Source of the DNA: Tubiluchus corallicola
Taxonomy: Eukaryota; Priapulida; Priapulimorpha; Priapulimorphida; Tubiluchidae
Direction: 5' to 3'
Length of the DNA stretch: 64,000 bases
Assembly (NCBI GenBank): GCA_030141605.1
Contig: JAQGDQ010000333.1
Span: 62,001 to 126,000, forward strand
The translations under genes and the position numbers were made by a program. The notes beneath the pieces were generated by a model. That model was not told the DNA's origin. It made no database searches and worked only from the letters and a program-made list of their open reading frames with translations. Below, in pieces: positions 19,661-29,499 of this stretch; positions within the stretch are counted from its first letter, which is position 1; every line of letters starts with the position of its first letter.

Positions 19661-21110
19661 GAGCGGTCAGATCTTCATTTATTTTTCTTTAGGATCCATC
19701 TGCTCCCTATGAGATCACTGACATCACACTGCACAGATTTAAGCAAAATAAACTATTTTATTGAAAACAGTAAAGAAGTTTCATAGCAACACACTCATCA
19801 GCTCAAGGTGGTAATGATACAGCTGGCTTACAACAGGGAAGCCAAGTTTGGGCGGAGGCTAACACTTAAATAGTAATGCCTATGTCACAAGTAGGATGTA
19901 ACCAAAGTGACAGAGGGGAGTGTTGGCACAGTTGAAGCCACAGTGCTCTTTTATCCCATAGGTTAGGCGGGGTCAAGTTGTTGGGTGTGGCAGAATATGA
20001 GCGATTTGGAGGGGGAAATTTTTCCGTTAGGAGGCAAAAATCAAAAAAGGGGGTTGGGAACAGAAATGCAACAAATGTATTAAAATAGTCCCTTGTAGCA
20101 TTATCAAATGAAAGGTCTTGATGAAGCGAGTCGAATGGCATAGGTTACATGTGAATCGTTAACATTTGACCCAAGCAGGGGCAAAATAAGGGCCGAAAAG
20201 ACAAATATCTTTAGGTGTTAACCGAAACTACCTTGTAGTATATCAAATTAAAGGTCTCAATGATGAAAACTAAATGATATAAATTCATGCCGAGATTGGT
20301 TGACCTTTGACTCATGGGTGATGGGCTGAACAGTTAGAAGCTGAGATTTCATTGTGCACTTTACTACATGTATTCAAGCAATTCAATAAAAGGAAATAAG
20401 TACTTTCAAAAAAGGCTGTTGTCTCTTTGTTTTTATAGTCTCATAACTATTGTTCGCAAAATCTTCAGTTTCTGATGGCTTGAGTTATCATTGAGTTATT
20501 ATTTATTTATTAAGATTTTGCCATAGCAAAATCTTACTGTTTTTCATACATTTATTTATTTATTAGCAAATCTTACTGTTTCTCCGCCACTTTAACGCTT
20601 AATGACTCGTAAGCCTTGCCAGCTAGGGTCACCTCACCAGCTAGGTTTGGTAGCCCTGGGTGGTGTCGGGTCTTTATTTATTTTTTTAGATTCCATCTGT
20701 TCCCAAAGTTTTTGAGCTAGGGCCACAATACTTGGTATGTCACTAGATAGGGTCGTGGCCTTGCACATTGCAAAATATGGGGCGTGTAGGAAAATATTCC
20801 GTTAGGGGGAAAAACCAAAAAATGTGGGTCGGGAACAGAAGTGCACCGAGCATTGGTACTTTGAAGCATATCAAATGAAAGGTCTCGATGAAGTGGATCG
20901 AATGGCTTAGGTTACAATGAGAATAGCTAATCCTCGAGCCTACTAGGGGGAAAAATCGAAAAATGGGGGTCGGGAAATGAAGTGCACCGAATGTTAAGCA
21001 ATAGTAGTACCTTGCAGCACATCAATTGAAAGGTCTCGATGAGGCCGATGGAACGGCATTGGTTACAATGAGAACAGCTAATCCGCGACCCTGCTATGGG
21101 GCAAAAACCT
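19660..21110. repeat. Degenerate satellite-like repeat block
   Basis: Imperfect units of roughly 155-190 bp occur at about 19960-20160, 20165-20335, 20750-20935 and 20935-21110. They share a run of CCGTTAGG, GGGAAAAA, GGGTCGGGAA, GTGCACCGA, CTTGTAGCA, then ATCAAATGAAAGGTCTCGAT and GGCATAGGTTACA. A larger direct duplication is visible: both halves begin with a T-rich segment and a GATCCATCTGYTCCC-like stretch (about 19675 and 20670). Nothing here looks coding. Confidence 0.7.
20511..20536. repeat. Perfect 11-bp inverted repeat (hairpin)
   Basis: TAAGATTTTGC and GCAAAATCTTA flank a CATA loop. A partial second copy of the right arm (AGCAAATCTTACTGTTT) lies at about 20563-20580, next to ATTTATTTATT runs. 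Confidence 0.8.
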
Positions 21111-21119
21111 GTCTACATG

Positions 21120-21660
21120 TCATTTTTCGGGTGCATAAATACAAATGCAGTTGTCCTAACCTTCCATCTATCGAAGCGAAACTCCGTTAATAGAAATCTA
21201 TCTGTCTACCCGATGTTTACATTAGGTCGGAAAATTGCATGCACAAAGTTCTGTAGAATTTTAAAAGGCGATACACGTCTGCGAGATGCATACTAATATT
21301 CTGATTAAGAATTTTAACTGGCAAAATTGTTATAGAATTCGTTCTGCATTTTGTAGTGAAAGTAATACGATGTTAGTTGCGTAACTGTAAATATGGGCTT
21401 AACGATAACGCGCTGTTAAAAAATGTTACTGTATGTTCCTGCAACCTGTTATCAAATGCACATTTGCGTGAATGAATGTGATAGTAAAAAGTCACGTGAC
21501 GCTAATTAAATCCAGCCTGTCTGTACCATACTTATGTATGCGATGTCAACACGCATTTGCTCTATTAAAATGCAACAGCAAGATTGATGAAATTTTTTGT
21601 CGTAGAAGTCGAGTCGAAAAGTTTCATCGTCGTAGTAGCGCATGCGCATGTTAATGGCTA
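21120..21660. repeat. Dispersed repeat shared with 32400-33640
   Basis: Several blocks align by eye with the interior of the inverted-arm element at 32.4-33.6 kb, including GAAGCGAAA..CCGTTA, AGAAATCTATCTG, GTTTACATTA.GTCGGAAAA, GCACRAAGTTCTGT, and CGCGAATGAA..GTCA..TGACGCT. The order of blocks is the same. It is non-coding and probably one family of non-autonomous element. Confidence 0.6.
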
Positions 21661-21811
21661 CAAATTAAAATTTTCCAACAATCTTCCCATGTAAATGGTG
21701 GATATTTATTTGTTTAGTAACATATGGCGTAAAGCATTTGTGAATGTATTATGCACATTTTATTAGATTTTCTTCTATGCACATGCTAGTGTTAAAATAT
21801 TAATAATAAGA

Positions 21812-22548
21812 CTAGCAAAGGCCCCGCAAAATCAAAAATACACGAACATCTCACCTAGTGTTTGTTTACTTACCTAACGCAAAGCCAGCAGCAGCAGTTT
21901 TTACTGAATTAAGGTTATAAGCAGAGTTTAATGGATGACGTCAGAACAATGGCTTTGCGTCAGCAGTTTTCCAAGCGAAAATTGCCGAAAATAGAACATC
22001 TAATTAACTCCTCGATACTCATTTTGATGGATGTGTCCCAACATATAGCCCACATCATCGTGTAGCCCTGTTCTTCCTCTTTCTAAAGAGCCGTATATCT
22101 CCTTCCGAGAGTCCCACCAGGCGCCACTAGAACGTTTTTTCTGCAAGCTGTTTCACCAAAATTTCCAAAAAATCGTGAGTTGGGTCCGGGAAAAAGCCCG
22201 TTGTGGGACGCTGTGGCCCTCTCGCGAATTCTGCCTATGACACCCACCGCTGAATGGGCCATCTATCCATAGCCAGCACTACCCATGACCGATTCTCATT
22301 CTCCAGATCTCAAACGTATAAGTTTTGCAAAAAAATGGCCGATAAATGGCCATTTTTGGAGGTTTTTCGCCCCCCGTTCCATCTGGTGGGCCCGATTTGA
22401 AAAATAAAACCCCAATGGCACGACACTAGATCGAGACCTTTCGTTTGATATATAGATCCCTGAAATGGTGCTGTCGTCCGAGCTGTAAATATATATATTA
22501 TACAGCTTCGAATCTTGTATATATATACCAGCAGAATTAATATATAGA
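21812..22548 (-). mobile_element. Helitron-like non-autonomous element, monomer 1 of dimer A
   Basis: Read on the minus strand it starts TCTATATATTAATTC and ends TTTGCGGGGCCTTTGCTAG, followed by T. TC start, CTAG end and insertion next to T are Helitron terminal rules. The 3' hairpin seen in the sister copies is partly deleted here. No Rep/helicase coding is present; the 737 bp are non-coding. Its 5' end abuts monomer 2 at 22548/22549. Confidence 0.65.
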
Positions 22549-23140
22549 CTAGCAAAGGCCCCGCAAGAAATTTTGCGTATAAATACACTCATAATCAAAA
22601 ATACGCGAACATCCTACATAGTCTTCGTTTATAGCGCAAAGCCAGCAGCAGCTTTTACTGAATTAAAGGTATGAGCTTATAGGCAGAGTATAATGGATGA
22701 CGTCTAAACAATGGCTTTGGGTCAGCAGTTTTCCAAGCAAAAATTGCCGAAAATAGAACATCTAATTAATTCGCCGGTACTCCTCTTGGTGGACGTGTAC
22801 TAAAATATAGCCCACATCATCGTGTAGCCCTGTTCTTCCTCCTTCTAAAGAGCTATATATCCCGTTCAGAGAGTCCTACCAGGCACCGCTAGAGAGTTTT
22901 TTCTGCAGGCTGTTTGGCAAAGATTTCGAAAAAATTGAGTCCGGGAAAACGCCCGTTATGGGACGCTGTGGCCCTCTCGCAAATTCTAAATATGCCTACG
23001 GCACCCACCGCTGAATGGGCTATCTATCCATAGCCAGCGCCACCCATGGCCCGTTCCCATTCTCCAGGTGTCAGATGTATAAGTTTTGCAAAAAATGGCC
23101 GAAAAATGGAATATAAATATATTAAGCCCATACCAGTAGA
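22549..23140 (-). mobile_element. Helitron-like non-autonomous element, monomer 2 of dimer A
   Basis: Shorter (592 bp) head-to-tail copy of monomer 1. On the minus strand it starts TCTACTGGTATGGGC after an A, and ends with a hairpin (CGCAA...TTGCG), then GGGGCCTTTG, then CTAG. The distance from hairpin to CTAG is 9-10 bases, as in Helitron termini. Compared with monomer 1 it lacks a stretch near its 5' end. Short frames within it do not resemble proteins. Confidence 0.65.
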
Positions 23141-24744
23141 TTACTTGTAAGATTACCATTCTAATGTTACTTGTTTTTTTTTTAAATGTGATCACTCGTT
23201 CATCACCAACATTTATAATAAAATAACAAATATCACACCAAACTCGAAGCAAATTTTTTTCTTTGAAAAATTATACATATTGTGCATAAATATAAATATA
23301 CAGGCAATATTTACAAGATTACGTGCAATACTCGCATCGACGAGAACGTTTTCATTTTGCAAAAAATATACGTGCGATATTTACATAATTACAAATTCGT
23401 AAACTTAAAGAATAAATAAATAAATTAAGTAAAATATTTACATCAACATCAAGGATATTTATATTTACAACAGTAACATCTGACAAAAACATATTTACAT
23501 AGTTACATATACATACTTACGTATGTACATATTTGCACATTTACGTATGTACATATTTACACACATTTTCGTATTTACACGTTTTCGTATATTCGTAAAT
23601 ATAAAGAATAAATTGACTGAAAAATATTTTCAACAAAAGCAGCAGCAAACATTAAGAAAGCCTGATGCGTTTGCTGGAATTTGATGAAAGTTGTCAACAT
23701 CATCAACATCGATGAGGACGATATTGCTATCACTAGCTGTATCGCCCTCGCAGTTAGCATCATCACCAACAACAATGTCGTCGTCAGCAGAGATTTTGAT
23801 GACAGTAGCACATCTCTCTGCATCGTCTGGACGAATCTCAACAGATGGAATGAGAGTGGGTGGTTTTGGTTTATCCTGCCCGAAGTTGTAGTGAAAGGGC
23901 AGTGAAATATTTTTTCCACCAACACCTCTTGTCGTCGAAAAAAAACAATGATCTTTTGGGTGCATGCCAGGTGAACAAGTGGTGACGCACAGAAGTGAAC
24001 ATAATACTCGTGTGCGTCATTTCTGTTATCTCGCAATATGAATGCAAAAAATCCTTGCGACTAACGGTGCATGTGAAAGTCATTTTTGAAGTTGCTGTTC
24101 AGTTGCTTTGTTATGGTTGAGTTTAGACACAGAGAAGTATGGATAGGAACCAAAAATCTATAATAAATATTTGCACTGCACACGACAGAAAAGTGTTTAT
24201 TAAACTACAGAAAACATGAATAGCAAAACTGCAGCAAAAACTCGAAAGTAAAAACAGTCAGTAAAATCTGTTTCACAGGCAGTATACAGGTATAGAACTT
24301 GACCTATGCAGACTTGCACAGGCTTCACAACAAGCATCAATTTTAGATAGGGAGAGGACCAGTGTTTATGTAGTCACTGGACCATACAATTATACTGAAG
24401 GTAAGTCAGCTGGTAGAATGTAACAAGATTAGCACATAGATCGCAGCACCTAACTACAATGTACAATTCCAACTGTCTACACCCTTGGCACGTCTTTTGC
24501 ACTGTCGAGGTTCGTCACTCAACATACTATATACTATACAATTTTGGTTTTAGTAGGACCCACTGACAATGCAAAGAGCCCAGTAATTTGTCTTTGATGC
24601 AACCAAAGCATGCACGATTTTCCTGATGCAAGAAGGGGTGAGTCACTGGATAGTTCAAGGCTTCTCTAGATTTGCAACACTACCATGACCACTTTCCCAC
24701 TAGACGGAATTTGTGCCCACTGAAAACATTCCATTTTTAGTGTT
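23141..24744. other. Spacer between opposed Helitron-like dimers
   Basis: Mostly AT-rich with TTTACATA-type runs at 23280-23570. A minus-strand open frame at 23630-23965 has an acidic stretch (KISADDDIVVGDDANCEG, then SNIVLIDVDDVDN) that owes much to GAT/ATC triplets. No domain is recognised, and it may be a decayed exon or simple repeat. Confidence 0.35.
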
Positions 24745-25159
24745 TGAGAATAGCAAACAGTCGTACACACATCTTTACATCAAACGAAAGGTCCGGACCT
24801 ACAGATTTGCCATTTGGGTTTTATTTTTCAAATGGGGGGGCGGGCGAAAATCTCCAAAAAGGACCCTTTTTTAGCCGTTTTTGCAAAACTTACGTCTCTT
24901 ATTTCTGGAGAACGGGAATGGGCCATGGGTGGTGCTAGCTATGGATATGCTCATTCAGCGATGGAGTAGTAGGCATATTTAGAATTTGCGAGAGGGCTGC
25001 AGAGTCCCTTAATGGGCATTTTCCTGGACCCAGCTCTCAATTTTTTCGAAATTTTGGCCAAACGGCCTTAGGTTTGTCAAATGTAGACCTACGTTAACTC
25101 AAATGTAGGTTTAGGTAATTCAAATGTGTCCTGGTAATTCAAATGTAGACTTATATCAA

Positions 25160-26525
25160 GTTCTCACTCAATAATGTGATCGTATAGTAATTTAGCCGTA
25201 TCGAGTGATCTTGAATTAATTGATTTGATTGATATTTTAGATTTTAGATTCGCTTATCGATCGCTTACAGGTAATTGATCGGATATCGATTACCCGACTC
25301 CGAGGGCTTTAGTTAAGTCGCTAAGGCAATGATCTTGTCCTACACGACTTGCACTTTGACCTTGCGTTGTGAGTCACATCTTTATCCCTCAAGTTTACAA
25401 GCTTAGCTCCCGCAATTGAGCTTTTAAGTACAAGGCGAATCTCCTCAAGTTCGTATCTAGGATTTAGTGGTGTGAATGCAAGTTACCGTTAACGCTGTAA
25501 TCATTCACAAAGTCAATGTCTGCGTTAATACAGTGAACAGACTTTATTAAACTCACAGTTACAATTTAATCAACTCTGGTTCCAATACAAGATTTGATCT
25601 TATACGCCGGTGGGCGTTTACAACTAATGTCTAGCTCCAGAGAAGATGCTATTCACTCAATGACTTACAATGTTGATATGATGCACTGGAGGTGCTTAAT
25701 TCATACAACGTTACGGTTACAGCTATTCAGATACCAGTACAAAATATATAAGTTGAAACACTTAACTTGTGGATTGACCAATATACCACTACTATTGGTC
25801 AAATCCCCGTTTCCTTTCGAGACTACGTAGCACCAGTCAATTGCTAAGTATGCAGATTCCTCTTCTATGCTGGGCAAACGTTGCTTCTTCTTGCAGAAGA
25901 TGTCCCGGACACACGGTATGGTAGCAAACCACTGTCAGACTCCCCTTCTCGCTCGTGGTGTGTGACGCTCACGTACGTCACCCCGTCGTGTGTGCTTCTG
26001 GAATATTTTTCCAGAGCTTATATTTCGAAGAGCTGACCTTCGCGGTATTGCACCATCTGGCAACATCTGTTACCTCCTGGACAGCGACTTTCCTTTCACT
26101 TTCTGATTTTATAACCAGTAATGAGTTTCTTAAATTCCGCTGCTTTGAGTCTTCTATACCATCTGGTCGGCATAATTTTTGATTTCCTCCTAATGTTCGA
26201 TGAGCACTGATACTAGACCTTGGCTCTCTCCATTATCCTCCTTGCATGCGAGAACTTAATCGCTAATGACCGTCTCCTAATTATCTTTGCTCTGCATGTA
26301 TTCTAGTTAAACAATGGTGTCTTCTGGAATCCTACACCTGCACTTTCTACAAATCGTGTGACAATTTTAACTCATTAAATTCGAGCTGCTAGCTGGAGGA
26401 GTTTCTTATTCAACCGTATAAATTTACTTGACGAAATCAGGAAGGCGTGAGTTTATCATCTGCATCTAATTCATCTGATAACTCAATCAATTATTCGCCA
26501 AAATTCGTTTTCCTAAATTTATTCA
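25160..26525. other. Unidentified segment nested in the IS630/Tc1 left end
   Basis: About 1.4 kb separating two clusters of CAAATGT-type subterminal repeats. On the minus strand it shows AATAAAGTCTGTTCACTG near 25530, a polyadenylation-like signal. No coding domain or clear terminal repeat was found. It could be a solo LTR-like or other non-coding insertion. Confidence 0.3.
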
Positions 26526-26928
26526 AAACACTTAGGTAGTTCAAATGTGTTAACAATGGTTCTCAACAAATCTTTGGTATATCTAATGTAGACACATGTC
26601 AAGTCAAATGTGACATTGGTATCTCAAATTTGGATAGGTGTTAGAGCTTAAGGATGTTAAATATAGTCTTCTTTAATTTTAAATAATAATTGCTCTTAAG
26701 ACTGTGAAAATAATAACTTTATAGGCTTACTAATGTAGTTCACTAATATTCTGCAAACTTTACATACCATTGGAACTGTTAGAGAAAACAATACATTCTT
26801 AAAATAAACAATGTTTCTTGAGAGAAACTAATTCATTAATGCAGTGCTAATGCATTACTTAAAAAACTAATTAGTGATTCATTGTTTATTGGCAAGTGGG
26901 AACCGATTTATTCTTTTCTGCCGACATT

Positions 26929-27924
26929 ATGGTTTATCAAAAAATTTCGTTTGAGGATAAACAACGCATTTTTCAACGTTATGAAAGAGGTGATGACTAC
27001 TTACACGGCATCTTGCATGGCAACTTGGTATAAAAAAATCAACCACATGGGCTATTATTAAAAGGGCACTGGAGGGTAGACTTGTCAAACCATGTGGAAG
27101 TGTCAGAAGAAAGCTTGTTGATGCAGAAATGGGAGACTATGCTGTTAATCTTATAGAGACTCATCCAGAATTTACGCTAGAGCAAATCATTTGCGTCTAT
27201 GTGCCAAGACATGCCTGAGAAACCATGCATATCCCATTCAACGTTAGCCAATGTGTCAAAAGGGCGCCTGATTGTAATGAAAGAGTTAGAAGACGCTGTA
27301 GCGGATAGAAATAGTGAAAGAGTAAAGCACGAACGCTTTCTATATGCACACTGGTTGATGGAGGAGAGGTTTGCAATGTGAAATTATATTCATCGACGAA
27401 GTGGGCATAAATAAACCTGCGGATGACGAGGACGAGAGGAAGGGCAATACAGGGTCAAAGAGCCGCGCGAGTTGTGGCTGGTCGTGGCGGAGGCAATCTT
27501 GCCATGACTTTTGCCTGATATATCATTCCTTAACAGAAGGTGGAATGAATAGAGAACATTTTAATGCATTTCTTCAAGACGCAACAGATAACCTGTATGA
27601 TGATGGTCGGGAAAAAATGCTCGTTTTTGACAATGCGCCTGCTCACAGGGGAGCAGCCTTACCACCAAATTTGGGCATACACAAATTCAAATTAAGAGGC
27701 TTCCTCCTTATTCTCCCTTTTTAAATATTTTCGAAAACGTATTCAGTCAGTGAAAGGCTCAAATGAAGTGTATTCTTGTAGATATTAGAGAAAATCTTCT
27801 AGTGCAGAATCACGGTCAGAGAATGGCAACATTAGCTCAGTTTGCAGAACAGTCTGTTAATATCATAACCCCTGCAGATGCAGCCAGTTATTTTCGGCAT
27901 ATGCAGCAGTATGTACCGCGCTGA
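26929..27924 (+). pseudogene. IS630/Tc1-type DDE transposase pseudogene
   Basis: The ATG at 26929 opens MVYQKISFEDKQRIFQRYER, a helix-turn-helix start, then WQLGIKKSTTWAIIKRALEG. A winged-helix stretch (RRKLVDAEMGDYAVNLIETH, then PEFTLEQI) follows. Frameshifts and stops break the middle. The DDE core reads IIFIDEVGIN (first D) at about 27373-27410 and MLVFDNAPAHRG (second D) at about 27620-27655. The region of the last acidic residue is scrambled (ILPFLNIFENVF near 27705-27740). The C terminus ends YFRHMQQYVPR at 27924. Catalytic residues one and two are visible. The gene cannot make a full protein. Confidence 0.8.
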
Positions 27925-28812
27925 TTAACCTACGACTAATGTAAATCTTGTTCATATCAATTTTTGTTCGTTGTTCATTTTGCGTCAGCGGTACTATATA
28001 TTTAAAATACTGCTCCTGAGCATTGATTACAATTTTAATTTTGCAGATATGATTAATTATTCAAAAAATGTTTTTATAAAACGGTGACAAATAAAATGTA
28101 GAATTGGTGTACTAATAAGTGTATAATTGTTAACTTATTTATGTACAACACTTAAGTGTTCTTATCAAATAAACATTTTCTTTACATTTCAAAAATGTAT
28201 TAAAGTCCATACAAATAGTTGCAAATTAATTAAATATAATAAAAATTGATACTGTCGACAGCATCAGGACCATAAAATATAATTTTAATTTGGTTCATCT
28301 TTTTGTAATTTGCACTTAAATGAGTTAATTACTGATTTATTCAAAGTACTGCAGCTACATTTGACTTACCTAAGTCACATTTGAGTTACCAAAACACATT
28401 TGAAATTGTTATGTCTACATTTGACTTAGCTAAGTCACATTTGAACTTTCCTGTGTCTACATTTTACTTGTAAAACCTATAGAAAAAATGTTCTAGAGGG
28501 CATTCAGTAGGACTCTTGGAAGGAGATTTATGGCCCTTTAGAAAGAGAAAGAACAGGAGTACATGATGGCGTGGAGTATATTTAGGACACTTCCACCAAG
28601 AGGAGTGGCAACTAGTTAATTAGATGTTCCATTTTTGGCAATATTTGCTTGGAAAACTGCTGATGCAGAGCAATTGTTGTGACATCATCCATTATACTTT
28701 GTCTATAACCTTATAACTTTAATTCAGTAAAACCTGCTACTCGCTTGGCGTTATAAATGAGGACTATGTAGGATGTTCGCGTATTTTTGATTACACGGTA
28801 AGTGTATTTATA

Positions 28813-28842
28813 CGCAAATTTTTTTGCGGGGGCCTTTGCTAG
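28813..28842 (+). terminator. Helitron-like 3' hairpin and CTAG terminus
   Basis: CGCAAA/TTTGCG stem with a TTTT loop, a 10-base spacer and terminal CTAG; the next base is T and the next monomer begins TCTATATATT. This is the transposition-terminator layout of Helitrons, not a transcription terminator. Confidence 0.6.
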
Positions 28843-29499
28843 TCTATATATTAATGTTGCTGGTACGGGCTTAATATATATATATATACATGTAAGATTC
28901 GAGGCTACAGCTTCGACGACGGCACCATTTGATCTATATGTCAAACGAAGGGCCTCAATCTAGTGTCATTCCATTGATGGTTTATTTTTTGAATCGGGAT
29001 TTCTGAAGAAGGGAAATGGGCCATGGAGGGTGCTAGCTATGGATAAATAACCCATTCAGCGGTGGGTATAGTAGGTGTATTTGGAATTCGCGAGAGGGCT
29101 ATGGTGTCCCGTAACGGGGCCAACTCCCAAGTTTTTCGAAATTTTGGTCAAACAACCTGTAGAAAAAACGTTCTAGCAGCGCAGTGTGACTCTTGGAAGG
29201 AGATATATGGCTGTTTAGAAAGAGGAAGAACAGGGCTACACGATGATGTGGGCTATATTTTAGGACACCTCCATCAAGAAGAGCGACGACTAGTTAATTA
29301 GATGTTCCATTTTTGACAATTTTCGCTTGGGAAACTGCTGAGGCAAGGCCATTGTTCTGACGTCATCTATTATACTCTGCCTGTAACTTTAATTCAGTAA
29401 AAGCTGCTGTTGGCTTTGTATTATAAATGAGGATTATGTAGGATGTTAGCGTATTATTGATTATAATTATATGCAACATTTTTGCAGGGTCTTTGCTAG
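28843..29499 (+). mobile_element. Helitron-like monomer 4 of dimer B
   Basis: Head-to-tail with monomer 3: starts TCTATATATTAATG at 28843 and ends TTGCAGGGTCTTTGCTAG, followed by T at 29500. A degenerate hairpin (TGCAA...TTGCA) precedes CTAG by about ten bases. The central part (GAATTCGCGAGAGGGCTATGG, TTTTCGAAATTTTGGTCAAA) aligns with the other three copies and gives the uninterrupted reference for the insertion in monomer 3. Confidence 0.65.

Larger units (their letters stand above)
25071..28477 (+). mobile_element. IS630/Tc1-mariner superfamily transposon, defective
   Basis: 3.4-kb element flanked by TA (25069-25070 and 28478-28479). Ends are GGTTT...AAACC, with clusters of CAAATGTAGAC/CAAATGTGAC-type motifs in the subterminal regions (25078-25160 and inverted at 28355-28465). 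A third cluster lies at 26530-26640, next to the transposase. The stretch 25160-26520 lacks these motifs and looks like a foreign segment pushed into the left end. The transposase gene is broken, so the element is dead. Confidence 0.75.
24745..28842 (+). mobile_element. Helitron-like monomer 3 (dimer B), split by an IS630/Tc1 insertion
   Basis: Plus-strand copy of the same family in two parts, about 24745-25070 and 28478-28842. The 3' end is exemplary: hairpin CGCAAA-TTTT-TTTGCG at 28813-28828, ten bases GGGGCCTTTG, then CTAG at 28839-28842. The 5' end is diverged and has no clear TC. The insertion lies between TTTTGGCCAAACGGCC and AGAAAAAATGTTCTAG, which are contiguous in monomer 4. Confidence 0.65.

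Noticed and set aside
19660-21110. Possible CRISPR array
   Set aside because: Units are long, diverged and contiguous without unique spacers of constant size; the genome is eukaryotic.
22296-22598. 100- and 92-codon minus-strand frames
   Set aside because: They lie inside the Helitron-like repeat, overlap each other in two frames and are not kept in the sister copies.
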